Positions 36,795 to 47,297 of a stretch of 64,000 nucleotides of DNA are shown one piece after another. The stretch comes from Pedosphaera parvula Ellin514 (GTDB lineage: Bacteria; Verrucomicrobiota; Verrucomicrobiia; Limisphaerales; Pedosphaeraceae), in contig NZ_ABOX02000001.1 in NCBI RefSeq assembly GCF_000172555.1, positions 252,164 to 316,163 on the forward strand, in the 5' to 3' direction. The position numbers and the translations under genes are program-made. The notes under the pieces are model-generated. The model was given only the letters and a program-made list of their open reading frames with translations. It searched no databases and was not told where the DNA came from. Each line of letters starts with the position of its first letter. The first letter of the stretch is position 1.

Positions 36795-39700
36795 AAGAGC
36801 GTTGTCGATGGTGGAAAGATCGAATCTCCCATTCGTCTGGCCCGCCCGAATGATAACTGTTGAAAGGAACCGTGGCTATTGACGTGTCACTGGAACTCAA
36901 ACTCACGGTAATATCAGAAGCTGGCGCATGTGCCAGTTTAACTTGTCCAGCATTGGCGATTAGGCCATCTCCTTCTGAGACAAAATCGGGAAGCACCACA
37001 GACAACTGGCTCACGCCAAGAAACTCGATATCATCAATGTTCCAGCCCGAGTAGGCAAATGCGCCCGCATAAGTTTCGTAATTCCAACGCACGTAGAAGG
37101 AGGGCTGATTATCCGCGTAGGTGGAGATATCGAATCGTTGAGAGGTCCAGGTCGAATCCGTGATTTCCCCTGAATCGTTGGAGAAAATGGAAGTCCAATC
37201 AGAACCATTGTTCGAAACCTCCACATTGGCGAAGGCGTAAGGCGGATAATCTGAGTTTAGCCAGCGTTGAAAACTCAGCACCACGCTGCGATCACTGGAG
37301 AAATTAAACGGCCCGGCTGTCAGTTGATAGGGGCCGCCGGCATTCGTCGCATAATCTCCTGCCAGGTTGACTCCGAAAACATTTGTTCCCGTGGCACCTG
37401 CCGTTGGATCGTGATTACCATGGTTTGTTCCTCCCATCCCTGCTGGAGCTCCAAAAGCCCATTGTCCTTCCCGACTCCAGCCCGGATCGGAATCAAGCGG
37501 GAAAAAGTATAGTCTGGGTGGTGAAATGGTCAGGTTGAAGTTCCGAGACTGGGTGAACCCGGTGTTCAAGTTTGTAAATGCAACGACCCCGCTGTAGGTG
37601 CCGATGTCAAGATTGCTGGCGACGGAATTAAGTGAAATTAGAATGTTGGTTGAGCCACCGTTCGCAGTCAGTTGACCAGTGGTCGCGGAGAGGTTGACCC
37701 ACGCCATGTCCGTCCCTGCCGCCCAACTCATAAAATTGGTGCCGGTGTTTATCAAGGTATACATTTGGGAAGCAGGACTGAAGAAACCCGTTACGTTGCC
37801 ACTCCCACTAAAGTCAGAGGGTGGGGTGACGAGAAGATCATCCGGGACAATGTAGGATTCGACGATGCCTGAAGTCGTGGTGCTTGCCGGGGCAGAGGCA
37901 TTATAACCCATTCCGCGTTTGGCAAACGCCGTCCAAAGTTCGTGGTAATTCGCGCCACCATTATCCACCAGATCTGCCTGTAGAATGGCGTCGCGCGCCT
38001 GAATAAAATTGGGGTTGGCGGGTGTCAGATTCAGCGCATCTGTGAGGAGTTGGAGAATCAGGTGATTGCCGTTGTTGAATCCGTACTTCCTGATCAGGTT
38101 CGCGCGCGCATCCCAAAGGGTAACGCACCAGATTTCTCCCATGTTATGAATCTCAGTAGGAGAGTTAGGCATGGCAGGGTTTCGTGGCACGCCGGTATGC
38201 GCGCTCGCGAGCCCCGGATCTATGTCCTGCAACGTTTCGGGGCTTTTGGTGATGTCAGTGCTGTAAGGGTAGCGACGAATTCCGTAGTAATAATTCTCCT
38301 GCAAACCAAACAATTGGTAGCTCACATAGGCACCTTCGGGATAGTTGGCATTCAGGCTATCGCCTGCCTTACTGAGCAACGCCAGACTGAAGAAGTCTGA
38401 CCAGCCCTCGCCCAGACCACGGGATTGTAAAGCGCTGATGCCCACCCCGCCGCCGACCAGGCGGCCGCTTAAGCCGTGGGTGTATTCGTGAACCATCACC
38501 TGCGTGTCCAGGTCTCCGTCCCGGTTGGGAGATGGGCCGTTAAAAATATATATTTGCATGCGCCCAGGCAGGCCATCGGGAGGCGTTGAGAAATTGGCAT
38601 TGTTAAACCCGCTGCCGTCCTGGGCATCAGCCTGGACGGCGTCGTTGCCCGTGCCACCGCGACCGAAGTTATTGATCTGAAAATTGCCGGCTGCCTCCGT
38701 AAAACCAAACTCGTAAAGTTTGTCGTGCATCCAATTGTTCCAGTAAAACAGGTTTACGACGCACGCGTCACCGTATGCCACAGGATCCTGGCTAAGGTCC
38801 AACGGTATGTCGAAAACACGAAAGGGCGAGCCACGCGGACGAGGCAGGTCGGGAAGATTGTCAGCATCCCTATCCAGATGAGCATCCACGTTGTTCCCGG
38901 AGGTTTCGTTATCCCCATCATTGATCCAGCCATTGGGTGAAGCGTTTGTATTGAATGCGTTTGTAACCACGAGCACCCGCGAAACGAGGGCGGGTTGATT
39001 CGTGGAAGGAACTGCATAACCGGGAGAAAATGGAGTTGGGCTGTCGGTGGTAAAAACGCGATATGAGGCATTGCTTATGTTTTCCGTAAGTTTATGACGT
39101 AACAATGCTTCTCCAGATTGGGCATCAATGAGTATTTGAAACATTTCCCCGCGGGCCCTACTCATCAGGATCACCTGCCAGCAAAGTCTCATGGATTGGC
39201 GATTCATCGGAAGCCAGACCAGTCGAACATTTGCATCGCCTTTGAGGGGGCCGGCTTTAAAGGATTGATGCTTCTCAAAACCGTCTGGCTTTACACTAGT
39301 GTTCGTAAGTTCGGATTCGCCAAGAGTTCCACCCAAATTTCTAAAGGCTTTGATCACGGCCTGGGGCGGGGTAATGGGCGGGGTTGTTTGGACCACTTTA
39401 CGGTTCGGCGTGCCGACGTCTGCCGCCGTGCCAACCGCGGGGATAAACTGGCTCGAGATGCTGACCAACTCGTCGCGCCTGGTCACGTGAGAAGTCAACA
39501 GGCCGTCGAAAACTGGAATGCCATCGAGGAGTTGTTCCCAGGTAACCGTATGAAGCCCATTGTGCACGGTAACAAAGTCCCGTTTGATTCTGGCTTCGTT
39601 CAAAACCTCTGGTCCATGGTCAAAAAGGTTCGTGTGCTCAAGCAGAAAAGCTTTGGTAACCCGATAGGCGTCGTTTGTGGAAAAGCGGGCCATGGTAGCG

Positions 39701-40008
39701 GGGGAAATTGTGCGCCCCTTGCCGTCGGGACCTGACAGAAATCCCTTGGTAGAGCTGATCCATTTGGGAGTTTGCAAGATTTCGTCCAACTGAATGTTAA
39801 CATCGGGCAATCGTGTATTGAATTCAGCGATAGCCTGGTTTTGGCGAGTTGGGGCTTTCGCAGGCTTGGCGGTTGATTCCAACCGTTTATCGAAATTGGC
39901 AAGTTCAGTTTGGGAGTCCGGGAGAAAGGCGAGGCAAGGCAGCAGGCTCAAGAGCATGAACACTCCGATAAGGCTGGCTCTCTGCAGTATTGTCGGTATG
40001 CGCTTCAT
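36709..40008 (-). CDS. Secreted M36 (fungalysin-type) metallopeptidase, N-terminal part before a frameshift
   Basis: Visible parts are a signal peptide (to about residue 28), an FTP-type propeptide (about 40-260) and the catalytic domain with zinc ligands H507 and H511 in HEYTHG and E534 in GLGEGWSDFF. A protease-associated-like region and repeats follow up to IATVPF. After residue 1049 the frame degenerates: an extra base in the AAA run at 36863-36865 (plus strand) breaks the expected VPSTVIIRAGQTNG. Without that base the frame joins the C-terminal part, giving about 1950 residues. Either a sequencing error or a real inactivating slip. If real, the truncated enzyme would keep its catalytic domain and lose the stalk. 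Confidence 0.88.
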   Translation of the reverse strand: MKRIPTILQRASLIGVFMLLSLLPCLAFLPDSQTELANFDKRLESTAKPAKAPTRQNQAIAEFNTRLPDVNIQLDEILQTPKWISSTKGFLSGPDGKGRTISPATMARFSTNDAYRVTKAFLLEHTNLFDHGPEVLNEARIKRDFVTVHNGLHTVTWEQLLDGIPVFDGLLTSHVTRRDELVSISSQFIPAVGTAADVGTPNRKVVQTTPPITPPQAVIKAFRNLGGTLGESELTNTSVKPDGFEKHQSFKAGPLKGDANVRLVWLPMNRQSMRLCWQVILMSRARGEMFQILIDAQSGEALLRHKLTENISNASYRVFTTDSPTPFSPGYAVPSTNQPALVSRVLVVTNAFNTNASPNGWINDGDNETSGNNVDAHLDRDADNLPDLPRPRGSPFRVFDIPLDLSQDPVAYGDACVVNLFYWNNWMHDKLYEFGFTEAAGNFQINNFGRGGTGNDAVQADAQDGSGFNNANFSTPPDGLPGRMQIYIFNGPSPNRDGDLDTQVMVHEYTHGLSGRLVGGGVGISALQSRGLGEGWSDFFSLALLSKAGDSLNANYPEGAYVSYQLFGLQENYYYGIRRYPYSTDITKSPETLQDIDPGLASAHTGVPRNPAMPNSPTEIHNMGEIWCVTLWDARANLIRKYGFNNGNHLILQLLTDALNLTPANPNFIQARDAILQADLVDNGGANYHELWTAFAKRGMGYNASAPASTTTSGIVESYIVPDDLLVTPPSDFSGSGNVTGFFSPASQMYTLINTGTNFMSWAAGTDMAWVNLSATTGQLTANGGSTNILISLNSVASNLDIGTYSGVVAFTNLNTGFTQSRNFNLTISPPRLYFFPLDSDPGWSREGQWAFGAPAGMGGTNHGNHDPTAGATGTNVFGVNLAGDYATNAGGPYQLTAGPFNFSSDRSVVLSFQRWLNSDYPPYAFANVEVSNNGSDWTSIFSNDSGEITDSTWTSQRFDISTYADNQPSFYVRWNYETYAGAFAYSGWNIDDIEFLGVSQLSVVLPDFVSEGDGLIANAGQVKLAHAPASDITVSLSSSDTSIATVPFNSYHSGGPDEWEIRSFHHRQRSFGWNQNGNDRSIRLWILKRNQLHERVGQ

Positions 40009-40453
40009 TTATTCACCGGCGCAAACCAGTCCCGGTAGATAAAACTTGTAATACGTACCTGTAGCTCAATCCGGTGAAAGTGCCAAACGAAGAGATTTTG
40101 TTCTTGCTGGTGCGGTCCTTCAGCTCACCGAATAAGTCCTTTTTGCAAAGGCATGAACAGGCCACGGGTAGAGCCCAGATAGGCACGACCTTTAACCGAA
40201 GTGAAAATCGAAATCCCAATTTAATGACTTCCGTCGATAAAAGGAAATTCGTAGAGCAAAGTCAAATCACAATAAACAATAAGTTGTTATATTTATGGTT
40301 TTCAGAGCTTAATCAACTAATCCCAGCCTTGGCACGCACAGGGGACCTGTTTAAGGTTTACAGAAATCAGGTGTGAAATAAATACGCATACGGTTTGATT
40401 CGTCCAAAGCAGCGTGCTAAGAATTACCACCAGCGAACCATCATAGGCTAAAA
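40009..40453. other. Intergenic region without a supported gene
   Basis: About 445 bp between divergent genes. One 100-codon plus-strand frame exists but has no family features. I see no clear terminator or structured RNA. It must hold promoters for the peptidase and for the cytochrome gene. Confidence 0.4.
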
Positions 40454-43009
40454 ATGCTTTTAAGAACTCTGATTCCTTGCTTATTTCTGGCGTCTGCGGT
40501 TTATGCGCAGCAGGGCGACCGGCCCGGTGAAGTTCAGAACCAACCTGCTTTTCCCATCCCTCCTGCTCCCGTATTGTCGGCGGATGAAGCTCTAAAGACA
40601 TTCAAGCTGGCTCCTGGATTCAAAATCCAACTGGTGGCCAGCGAACCGCTGGTCCAGGACCCCGTGGCTATTGCGTTTGATCCGGATGGGCGCCTTTGGG
40701 TCGTAGAGATGCGGGGATATATGCCCAATGTGGATGGCTCGGGTGAAGGCGAACAAAAGGGTAGAATCGTCATCCTGGAGGATACAGATGGCGATGGGAA
40801 AATGGATAAGAGCACGGTATTCGCGGACGACCTCTTTCTGCCTCGCGCCATTGCTCTCGTTCGTGGAGGCGCATTGGTGGCTGAGTCGCCCAAGCTCTGG
40901 TTCCTGCGCGATACCAATGGAGACGGGAAAGCCGATGAAAGAATTGAGGTCGCCAAGGACTATGGAAACAGGAACAGCCCGGAACATGACGCCAATGGGC
41001 TTTTGTGGGGCTTGGACAACTGGATTTACAGCGCCAATTTTACAACCCGTTATCGGAGTCTCGAGGAGGATTGGAAAAAGGGCCCTACCGCCTTTCGCGG
41101 GCAATGGGGAATTTCGCAAGATGACTTCGGTCGATTGTTTTTCAATGCCAACGAGGACCAATTAAGATGTGACCTCGTTCCATCCGCATATTTATATCGC
41201 AATCCCAATTATCGCACGCCGATGGGGATTAATTTTCAAGCCATCAAGGAGCAGTCTGTCTGGCCGGTTCGAGTGAATCCGGGAGTAAACCGTGGTTATC
41301 GTCCAGGACAATTGAGGACGAATGGCACCCTGGCAACCTTTACCGCAGCCTGTTCCCCACTGGTTTATCGGGGAAATAACTTTCCGGCGGAATTCCATGG
41401 CAATGTTTTCGTCTGTGAACCGGCGGGCAATTTAGTTCACCGGGATATCCTTGAAGAGAAAGATGGGGTTATCAATGCGAAGCGAGCGTATGAAAACTCC
41501 GAATTCCTGGCTTCCTCGGACGAACGCTTCCGGCCGGTCAATCTCAGCGTGGGGCCGGATGGAGCCTTATACGTTGTGGATATGTATCGCGGCGTGCTGC
41601 AGCACCGCATCTTTGTGACCAGCTACTTGCGCCAGCAGATTTTGTCGCGCGGCCTGGAGAAGCCGGTGGATAAGGGACGCATTTATCGGGTTGCGCACGA
41701 AGGAACGCCGCTGGATGCCAAACCGCATCTTGCCAAGGCCAGTTCGACGGAATTGGTTCAGTATCTTTCTCACGCGAATGCCTGGTATCGAGAGACAGCG
41801 CAGCGTTTGTTGGTTGAACGAAATGATGCTTCCGTCGCATCGGAATTAAAGAAACTCGCCACGAACGCCACCAATCCCGTGACACGAGTGCACGCGCTTT
41901 GGACTCTGGATGGCATTGGGCAGTTGGACGAGCAGACCTTGCTTGCCCAATTGAAATGCCAGTATCCGAAAGTCAGGGCGACAGCCATTCGGTTAATGGA
42001 ACCATTGTTTAAGTCCGAAGATCGGGCAGAGGTGCTCACTCGTCTCAGCGAGGCAGTTACCAATGATAAGGATGCTGACGTGCAGATCCAGTTGGCGCTG
42101 ACTTTGGGTGAAGTTGCCGATCCTGTTGCCGAGCAGGAGATGTTGGAAATCGCCAAGCAATCTTCAGGCATTCCGTTGGTGCGGGAAGCTCTGATCAGTG
42201 GCTTGGTCGTGCATGAGCTTGAATTCACGGAGAAATTGCTGGCCGATAAATCCTGGGAACAGAAACAGCCAGGACGGGAGGAGATGCTCCGCAGCCTGGC
42301 ACAATGCGTTTTTACCGAAGGCAAAACCAAGCGCATCGAGCAGTTGCTTGGCCTGGTCGCAAAGCAAAATGAAACCTTCGCCTGGCGGCAACTTGCTCTT
42401 CTGGATGGCATGACTACATCGGCTCCCGCCAAGGGCAAAGGCAAGTCGGTTGTCAGGGTGAAGCGGATCAAATTCGCAGCCGAACCTGCCGCATTAGCGG
42501 CATTGAGCAAGAGCGGTGATGCCAAGCTGCGCGACCGTGTCGAGAAATTGGCTGAACTCATAACCTGGCCGGGCCAGCCCGGATATGAACCCGATCCTCC
42601 GGTAGTTCCTCTGACCGAAGCTCAATTGGTCTTGTTCAATTCAGGCAAAACCTTGTTTGAAGGAACATGTGCCCAATGCCATCAACCGCATGGACTTGGG
42701 CAGGAAGGCCTGGCTCCGCCGCTGGTCGACTCCGAATGGGTTCTGGGACCGGACAAACGCCTGGCTCGCATTGCGCTCAACGGGGTTCATGGACCACTGA
42801 ACGTAAAAGGGCGCAAATATGAAATGGATATGCCTGCTTTCGGCAGTGCTTTCACCGATGATCAAGTCGCGGCGATTTTAACTTATATCCGCCGGTCATG
42901 GGACCACTCGGCCAGCGCCGTCACGCCTGATACCGTCAAAGCCGTCCGCACTGAGACGGCAAAACGTGAGGAAGCTTGGAGCGAGAGTGAGTTGTTGAAA
43001 GTCCGCTAA
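40454..43009 (+). CDS. PVC-type haem-binding dehydrogenase with C-terminal cytochrome c
   Basis: An 851-residue exported protein: signal peptide ending SAVYAQQ, then the PVC-superfamily beta-propeller (FKLAPGFKIQLVASEPLVQDPVAIAF, DGRLWVVEMRGYMPN, ILEDTDGDGKMD, GPDGALYVVDMYRGVLQH). A HEAT-repeat region (about residues 430-640) and a cytochrome c module with C739-A-Q-C742-H743 follow. The axial Met is probably in YEMDMPAFG. The architecture is almost restricted to Planctomycetes and Verrucomicrobia and is thought to couple sugar oxidation to electron transfer. Substrate unknown. Confidence 0.92.
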   Translation: MLLRTLIPCLFLASAVYAQQGDRPGEVQNQPAFPIPPAPVLSADEALKTFKLAPGFKIQLVASEPLVQDPVAIAFDPDGRLWVVEMRGYMPNVDGSGEGEQKGRIVILEDTDGDGKMDKSTVFADDLFLPRAIALVRGGALVAESPKLWFLRDTNGDGKADERIEVAKDYGNRNSPEHDANGLLWGLDNWIYSANFTTRYRSLEEDWKKGPTAFRGQWGISQDDFGRLFFNANEDQLRCDLVPSAYLYRNPNYRTPMGINFQAIKEQSVWPVRVNPGVNRGYRPGQLRTNGTLATFTAACSPLVYRGNNFPAEFHGNVFVCEPAGNLVHRDILEEKDGVINAKRAYENSEFLASSDERFRPVNLSVGPDGALYVVDMYRGVLQHRIFVTSYLRQQILSRGLEKPVDKGRIYRVAHEGTPLDAKPHLAKASSTELVQYLSHANAWYRETAQRLLVERNDASVASELKKLATNATNPVTRVHALWTLDGIGQLDEQTLLAQLKCQYPKVRATAIRLMEPLFKSEDRAEVLTRLSEAVTNDKDADVQIQLALTLGEVADPVAEQEMLEIAKQSSGIPLVREALISGLVVHELEFTEKLLADKSWEQKQPGREEMLRSLAQCVFTEGKTKRIEQLLGLVAKQNETFAWRQLALLDGMTTSAPAKGKGKSVVRVKRIKFAAEPAALAALSKSGDAKLRDRVEKLAELITWPGQPGYEPDPPVVPLTEAQLVLFNSGKTLFEGTCAQCHQPHGLGQEGLAPPLVDSEWVLGPDKRLARIALNGVHGPLNVKGRKYEMDMPAFGSAFTDDQVAAILTYIRRSWDHSASAVTPDTVKAVRTETAKREEAWSESELLKVR

Positions 43010-43025
43010 GACAACCTCTTCCCTG

Positions 43026-43059
43026 AATCCAGTCGGGATATGTCCGGGCTGGATTTTTG
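43026..43059 (+). terminator. Intrinsic terminator after the cytochrome gene
   Basis: AATCCAG / CTGGATT stem with a structured 16-nt interior and a T-run (43053-43058), 17 bp after the stop. Confidence 0.7.
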
Positions 43060-43186
43060 TAATGAAGCAATTCGACGTTACTTGACATTCGAGTAGCATT
43101 TCTCCACGTTTGGGCTGACGAATGACTCACTGGTTGCGCTGCTACAACCATTTTACTAACTGAGAGGTAGAAAAACTCATTTCATT

Positions 43187-43957
43187 ATGGAACAACTGTC
43201 GTCTTTCGAGCCGTCCGCGCCTCCACCTGCAGGTGCCAGCTCATTGCTCTCCCGCTTGCTCAACGTATTCGTCAGTCCGACTGAAGTGATTGATGAGGTG
43301 AAGGCAAGTCCTCCCAGGAATTCAAATTGGGCGGTTCCTTTGCTGTTGTCCATAATTGTCGGGATGATTGCATCGCTGGTAATCTTTTCACAACCCAAAG
43401 TGTTGCAATCTGTCAAGGACGCACAGGAAGCCCAGTTCGAGAAAATGATCAAGGCCGGACAGATGAAACGTCAGGATGCAGATCGGGTGGAGGAAATGAC
43501 GATGAAGTTTGTGAAGTATGGAGCGGTTGTGGGAACTTTCGTTGCCAATGTGGCATTCCTCTTTCTTGCCGCTGCAACCGTATTTTTAGTGGGGAGATTT
43601 GCATTTAAATCCTCAATTAATTTCATGCCTGTCCTGGAGGTGACGGGGTTATGCAGCATGATTATGTTACTGGGAACGGTTGTAGCCACGTTACTCACCG
43701 TGATTTATGGCAGTCCTGGGATGACGCCGGGGCCGATTCTTTTCGTGGGGCACTTTGATCCACAAAATAGACTTCATTTAATCCTATCAGCGCTTAATGT
43801 GATGGCGTTCTGGCATATAGCAGTTTTGGGAATCGGCCTGTCACGTCTTAGCGGTGCCTCCTGGTTGAAGTCCACGTTGTGGCTTTTCTGCCTCTGGGCC
43901 TTGCTGACACTGGGACCGGCATTAGCATTAAGCCTTATTAAACACCCTCAGGGGTGA
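43187..43957 (+). CDS. Yip1-like polytopic membrane protein
   Basis: A 256-residue protein with five predicted helices. It has the Yip1-family opening segment LLNVFVSPTEVIDEVKASP before the first helix, and an amphipathic loop (about residues 75-105) between helices 1 and 2. Bacterial Yip1 proteins have no settled role. It starts 57 bp before the MacA-like gene and may be co-transcribed with the efflux operon. Confidence 0.8.
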   Translation: MEQLSSFEPSAPPPAGASSLLSRLLNVFVSPTEVIDEVKASPPRNSNWAVPLLLSIIVGMIASLVIFSQPKVLQSVKDAQEAQFEKMIKAGQMKRQDADRVEEMTMKFVKYGAVVGTFVANVAFLFLAAATVFLVGRFAFKSSINFMPVLEVTGLCSMIMLLGTVVATLLTVIYGSPGMTPGPILFVGHFDPQNRLHLILSALNVMAFWHIAVLGIGLSRLSGASWLKSTLWLFCLWALLTLGPALALSLIKHPQG

Positions 43958-44014
43958 GGCAATCGCGCATTTTAATTGCAACGAATATCGCAGCATCCGG
44001 TCTAAAGGAAACAA

Positions 44015-45346
44015 ATGGCCAATCCGAAATCGAAAAAACGCAAAAAGCTTTTAGTATTTTCTCTTATCCTCCTGGCGCTGATCGGGTTGACTGGAGTTGC
44101 CGTTCTGAAGAAGAAAGAGCCGATCATCACCGTTCAAAAGGAAAAAGTATCCCGGCGCAATCTGACTGAACTCGTGGTGGCCAATGGGAAGGTCCAACCG
44201 GTGGTGCAGGTAAAAATCAGTCCGGAGGTGAGCGGGGAAATCACCGACCTTCCCGTGAAGGAAGGTCAATGCGTCAAAAAGGGTGATTTGCTCGTAAAAA
44301 TCAAACCCGACAACTACACGGCGAGCCGCAATTCCGCGGATGCGAATTATAAATATTCCGTCGCCAACAGCAACACCGCGTGGGCGAACCTGCAGAAGGC
44401 GGAATTGGAATACCAGCGGAATGAATCTTTGTTTAAAACTAAGTTGATTTCGGACTCGGCATTTTTGGAAGCCAAAACCACCTATGACGTGGCCAAGGCG
44501 AACCTGGTCGGCTCGATTCAGCAGGTGGAAATGGCCCATGCTTCGTTGCAAAAAGCTGAAGACGATCTGTCCAAAACCACCATTTATTCACCCTTGGACG
44601 GCACGATTACAAAGTTGAATTCCCAACTGGGCGAACGGGTGGTTGGGACGGCAATGATGGCTGGCACGGAAATCATGACCGTTTCAGACCTTAACGCCAT
44701 GGAGACGCGGGTTGATATTGGTGAAATTGATGTCGTGCTTATCCAAGTCGGGCAAAAGGCGCGGCTGGATGTGGATGCTTTTAAGGATCGCAAATTCAAC
44801 GGCACGGTTACTGACATTGCCAACTCATCGAAGAATTCCTCCAATGCGACCAGCAGCAGTTCGACGGAGGCGACGAAATTCGAAGTTAAAATCCGGATTG
44901 ATGAAAAGGAACAATTCCGGCCTGGGATGTCAGTGACGGCAGAGATAGAGACCCGATATCGCACCAATGTTATTACCGTACCGATCCAAAGTGTAACGAC
45001 GCGTTTTCCAAAAGGCACCCCAACGAATTCCGTGGCGCTGGGCAAGGATGATGCTCACGCTGCCAACTCCAGCGTCAATAGTTCCACGCCGGCTGCGGAG
45101 AAGAAGAAGCTCGCCGAGGCGCCCAAACCCTCGGAGGTCGTTTTTCTCGTGGATGGTGAACGTGCGAAGATGGTCCCCGTAAAACGGGGTATCAGCGATG
45201 ACAACTATGTTGAAATTACCGAGGGGCTAAAAGAAGACCAGCAGGTTGTTTCAGGCGGTTACAAAGCCATTAACCGCGAGTTGGAGGAGGGCAAGCAGAT
45301 CAAGGCAAGCGAGGCCAAGCCCGAGGGTGGAGCGGAGAAGAAGTAA
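44015..45346 (+). CDS. MacA-like periplasmic adaptor (HlyD/RND family)
   Basis: A 443-residue membrane-fusion protein: N-terminal membrane anchor (residues 10-28), lipoyl-type half motifs (VKISPEVSGEITDLPVKEGQ and TIYSPLDGTITKLNSQLGERV), a coiled-coil hairpin (about 105-180) and beta-barrel domains. Near residue 345 there is a low-complexity Ser/Ala/Lys insert. A Lys/Glu-rich tail follows. GGAAAC upstream of ATG 44015 is a fair ribosome binding site. It would link the MacB-like transporter encoded next to an outer-membrane channel, which is not in the window. Confidence 0.9.
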   Translation: MANPKSKKRKKLLVFSLILLALIGLTGVAVLKKKEPIITVQKEKVSRRNLTELVVANGKVQPVVQVKISPEVSGEITDLPVKEGQCVKKGDLLVKIKPDNYTASRNSADANYKYSVANSNTAWANLQKAELEYQRNESLFKTKLISDSAFLEAKTTYDVAKANLVGSIQQVEMAHASLQKAEDDLSKTTIYSPLDGTITKLNSQLGERVVGTAMMAGTEIMTVSDLNAMETRVDIGEIDVVLIQVGQKARLDVDAFKDRKFNGTVTDIANSSKNSSNATSSSSTEATKFEVKIRIDEKEQFRPGMSVTAEIETRYRTNVITVPIQSVTTRFPKGTPTNSVALGKDDAHAANSSVNSSTPAAEKKKLAEAPKPSEVVFLVDGERAKMVPVKRGISDDNYVEITEGLKEDQQVVSGGYKAINRELEEGKQIKASEAKPEGGAEKK

Positions 45347-45367
45347 GGTTCGGCAACCTTAAGCATT

Positions 45368-46066
45368 GTGAGCCTGATTAAACTTAAAAACGTCGCCCGC
45401 AGATATCAGATGGGGCAGGAGACGATTCACGCCCTGCGGGATGTCTCCCTGGTGATTGGACGCGGTGAATACGTTGCCATCATGGGGCCATCAGGTTCCG
45501 GGAAATCCACGTTGATGAATTTGTTGGGCTGCCTGGACACTTCCACCTCGGGCGTGTACGAGCTTAACGGCACGAACGTCAGTGAAATGGACGACAATGA
45601 ACTGGCGGAGATTCGGAACCGGGAAATCGGATTCGTTTTCCAAACTTTCAATCTGCTGCCGCGCTCCAACGCATTACGAAATGTTGAACTGCCGCTGGTC
45701 TACTCGGGAATCGACTCGGATGACCGGAAGCAGATGGCTTTGGAGGCACTGACCAGTGTCGGTCTGGGTGATCGTGTGCATCACAAGCCGAACGAGATGT
45801 CTGGTGGCCAACGCCAACGCGTAGCCATCGCGCGCGCCCTGGTCAACAAACCTTCGATCATTCTCGCGGACGAGCCGACCGGTAACCTTGATTCAAAGAC
45901 TGGCGAGGAAATCATGGCGTTGTTTGAGAATCTATCGCGAACTGGCAATACAATGCTGGTTGTTACGCACGAGGAAGAGGTCGCGAAACATGCCCGCCGC
46001 ATTATTCGCATTCGGGACGGGCTGATTGCCAGTGATGAAATCGTGAGCAAAATAGCCGGGGCATGA
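45368..46066 (+). CDS. MacB/LolD-type ABC transporter ATPase
   Basis: A 232-residue ATPase with Walker [11 protein letters not shown]-loop [10 protein letters not shown], signature MSGGQRQR, Walker [13 protein letters not shown] and H-loop VVTHEEEVA. The start is GTG at 45368. It overlaps the next gene (ATGA). In MacB of enterobacteria this domain is fused to the permease; here it is separate, as in many other phyla. It probably exports a peptide, lipid or lipoprotein-like molecule. Confidence 0.94.
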   Translation: MSLIKLKNVARRYQMGQETIHALRDVSLVIGRGEYVAIMGPSGSGKSTLMNLLGCLDTSTSGVYELNGTNVSEMDDNELAEIRNREIGFVFQTFNLLPRSNALRNVELPLVYSGIDSDDRKQMALEALTSVGLGDRVHHKPNEMSGGQRQRVAIARALVNKPSIILADEPTGNLDSKTGEEIMALFENLSRTGNTMLVVTHEEEVAKHARRIIRIRDGLIASDEIVSKIAGA

Positions 46067-47292
46067 ATCTTTTCACCGAGCTTAGAGAGGGCTTCAGTTT
46101 TGCATGGGATTCAGTCCGTGCGAACAAGATGCGCTCGGCACTGACGACGCTCGGAATTGTTATTGGCATTGTGACGGTCACGTTGATGGGGACGGCCATC
46201 AATGGAATGAATGATGCGTTTCACAAGAGCATCTCGGTTTTGGGTGCTGATACTTTTTTCGTTGGCCGGTTTAGCTGGTTGGATCATAGCGAGGCGGATT
46301 GGTTGAAAGCACAAAGGCGACGTGAGTTTACTTTGGCTCAGGTCAAACAGGCTGCCAGGCAACTCACCATGGCTCGTGCGGTTGCGCCCTATGTGGTGAT
46401 GGGACAACCGGTCGTTTATAAATCCCGCAGTTCGAGCCGCGTCATGGTGATTGGCACAACGGACGAGTATCTGATTACCAGTGGTTTTTCCATGGCCCAA
46501 GGTCGTTATTTGACAGCTTCGGAATCTGAAGGTGGACGGCCCGTCTGCGTTATCGGCAATCAAGTTGCCACGAATCTTTTTATTGGCGAGAGTCCGATTG
46601 GAAACAAAATCAAACTGGGAGAGCGTAATCTGGAGGTGATCGGGGTTTTGGAAAAGCAGGGAAGTTTTCTTGGCATGGAGAGCCTTGATAATGAGGTGAT
46701 TGTTCCGGTTCAGCAGTTTCTGGTTGGCTATGCGCGCAATCCAGACTTTCAAATTCAGGTCAAAGCCAGGGACATAGGCTCGATTGAAGATGCGAAGGAG
46801 GAACTGCGGGGAGTGCTGCGCAAGGTCCGCCATATCGCTCCGGGTGATCCCGACGATTTCGCCATCAATCAGCAGGAACAATTCGTGACCATGTTCAACA
46901 AGGTGGCGGGTACCATTGGACTGGTTGGATTACTTATTACAGGGTTGTCCCTGTTTGTGGGCGGCATTGGTATCATGAACATCATGTTTGTATCCGTGGC
47001 GGAGCGGACGCGAGAGATCGGCGTTCGCAAGGCCATTGGCGCGAAGCGAAGAACCATACTGCTTCAATTTCTCATCGAAGCCGCCACGATTTGCACCCTG
47101 GGTGGTTTGATAGGAGTGGGGATCACTTATATGATCACGCTAGGGGTGAGCCGGTTTTTACCGGTAAGTCTATCGTTACCGATCGTTGCGGCGGCACTTA
47201 TTGTCTCGATTTTCACAGGGGTTATTTCCGGATTTCTGCCAGCATGGCGGGCGGCGCGCATGAATCCGGTGGATGCATTGCGAAACGAATAA
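46063..47292 (+). CDS. MacB-type ABC permease 1 (FtsX family)
   Basis: A 409-residue permease: one N-terminal helix ([20 protein letters not shown]), a MacB-PCD periplasmic domain (about 45-245) and three C-terminal helices of the FtsX fold with the motif [25 protein letters not shown], ending NPVDALRNE. It overlaps the ATPase gene and is followed 5 bp later by a second permease of the same type. Confidence 0.93.
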   Translation: MNLFTELREGFSFAWDSVRANKMRSALTTLGIVIGIVTVTLMGTAINGMNDAFHKSISVLGADTFFVGRFSWLDHSEADWLKAQRRREFTLAQVKQAARQLTMARAVAPYVVMGQPVVYKSRSSSRVMVIGTTDEYLITSGFSMAQGRYLTASESEGGRPVCVIGNQVATNLFIGESPIGNKIKLGERNLEVIGVLEKQGSFLGMESLDNEVIVPVQQFLVGYARNPDFQIQVKARDIGSIEDAKEELRGVLRKVRHIAPGDPDDFAINQQEQFVTMFNKVAGTIGLVGLLITGLSLFVGGIGIMNIMFVSVAERTREIGVRKAIGAKRRTILLQFLIEAATICTLGGLIGVGITYMITLGVSRFLPVSLSLPIVAAALIVSIFTGVISGFLPAWRAARMNPVDALRNE

Positions 47293-47297
47293 CACGC

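Noticed and set aside
40074-40376. 100-codon frame upstream of the PVC cytochrome
   Set aside because: No ribosome binding site, no recognisable motif and no support beyond openness.
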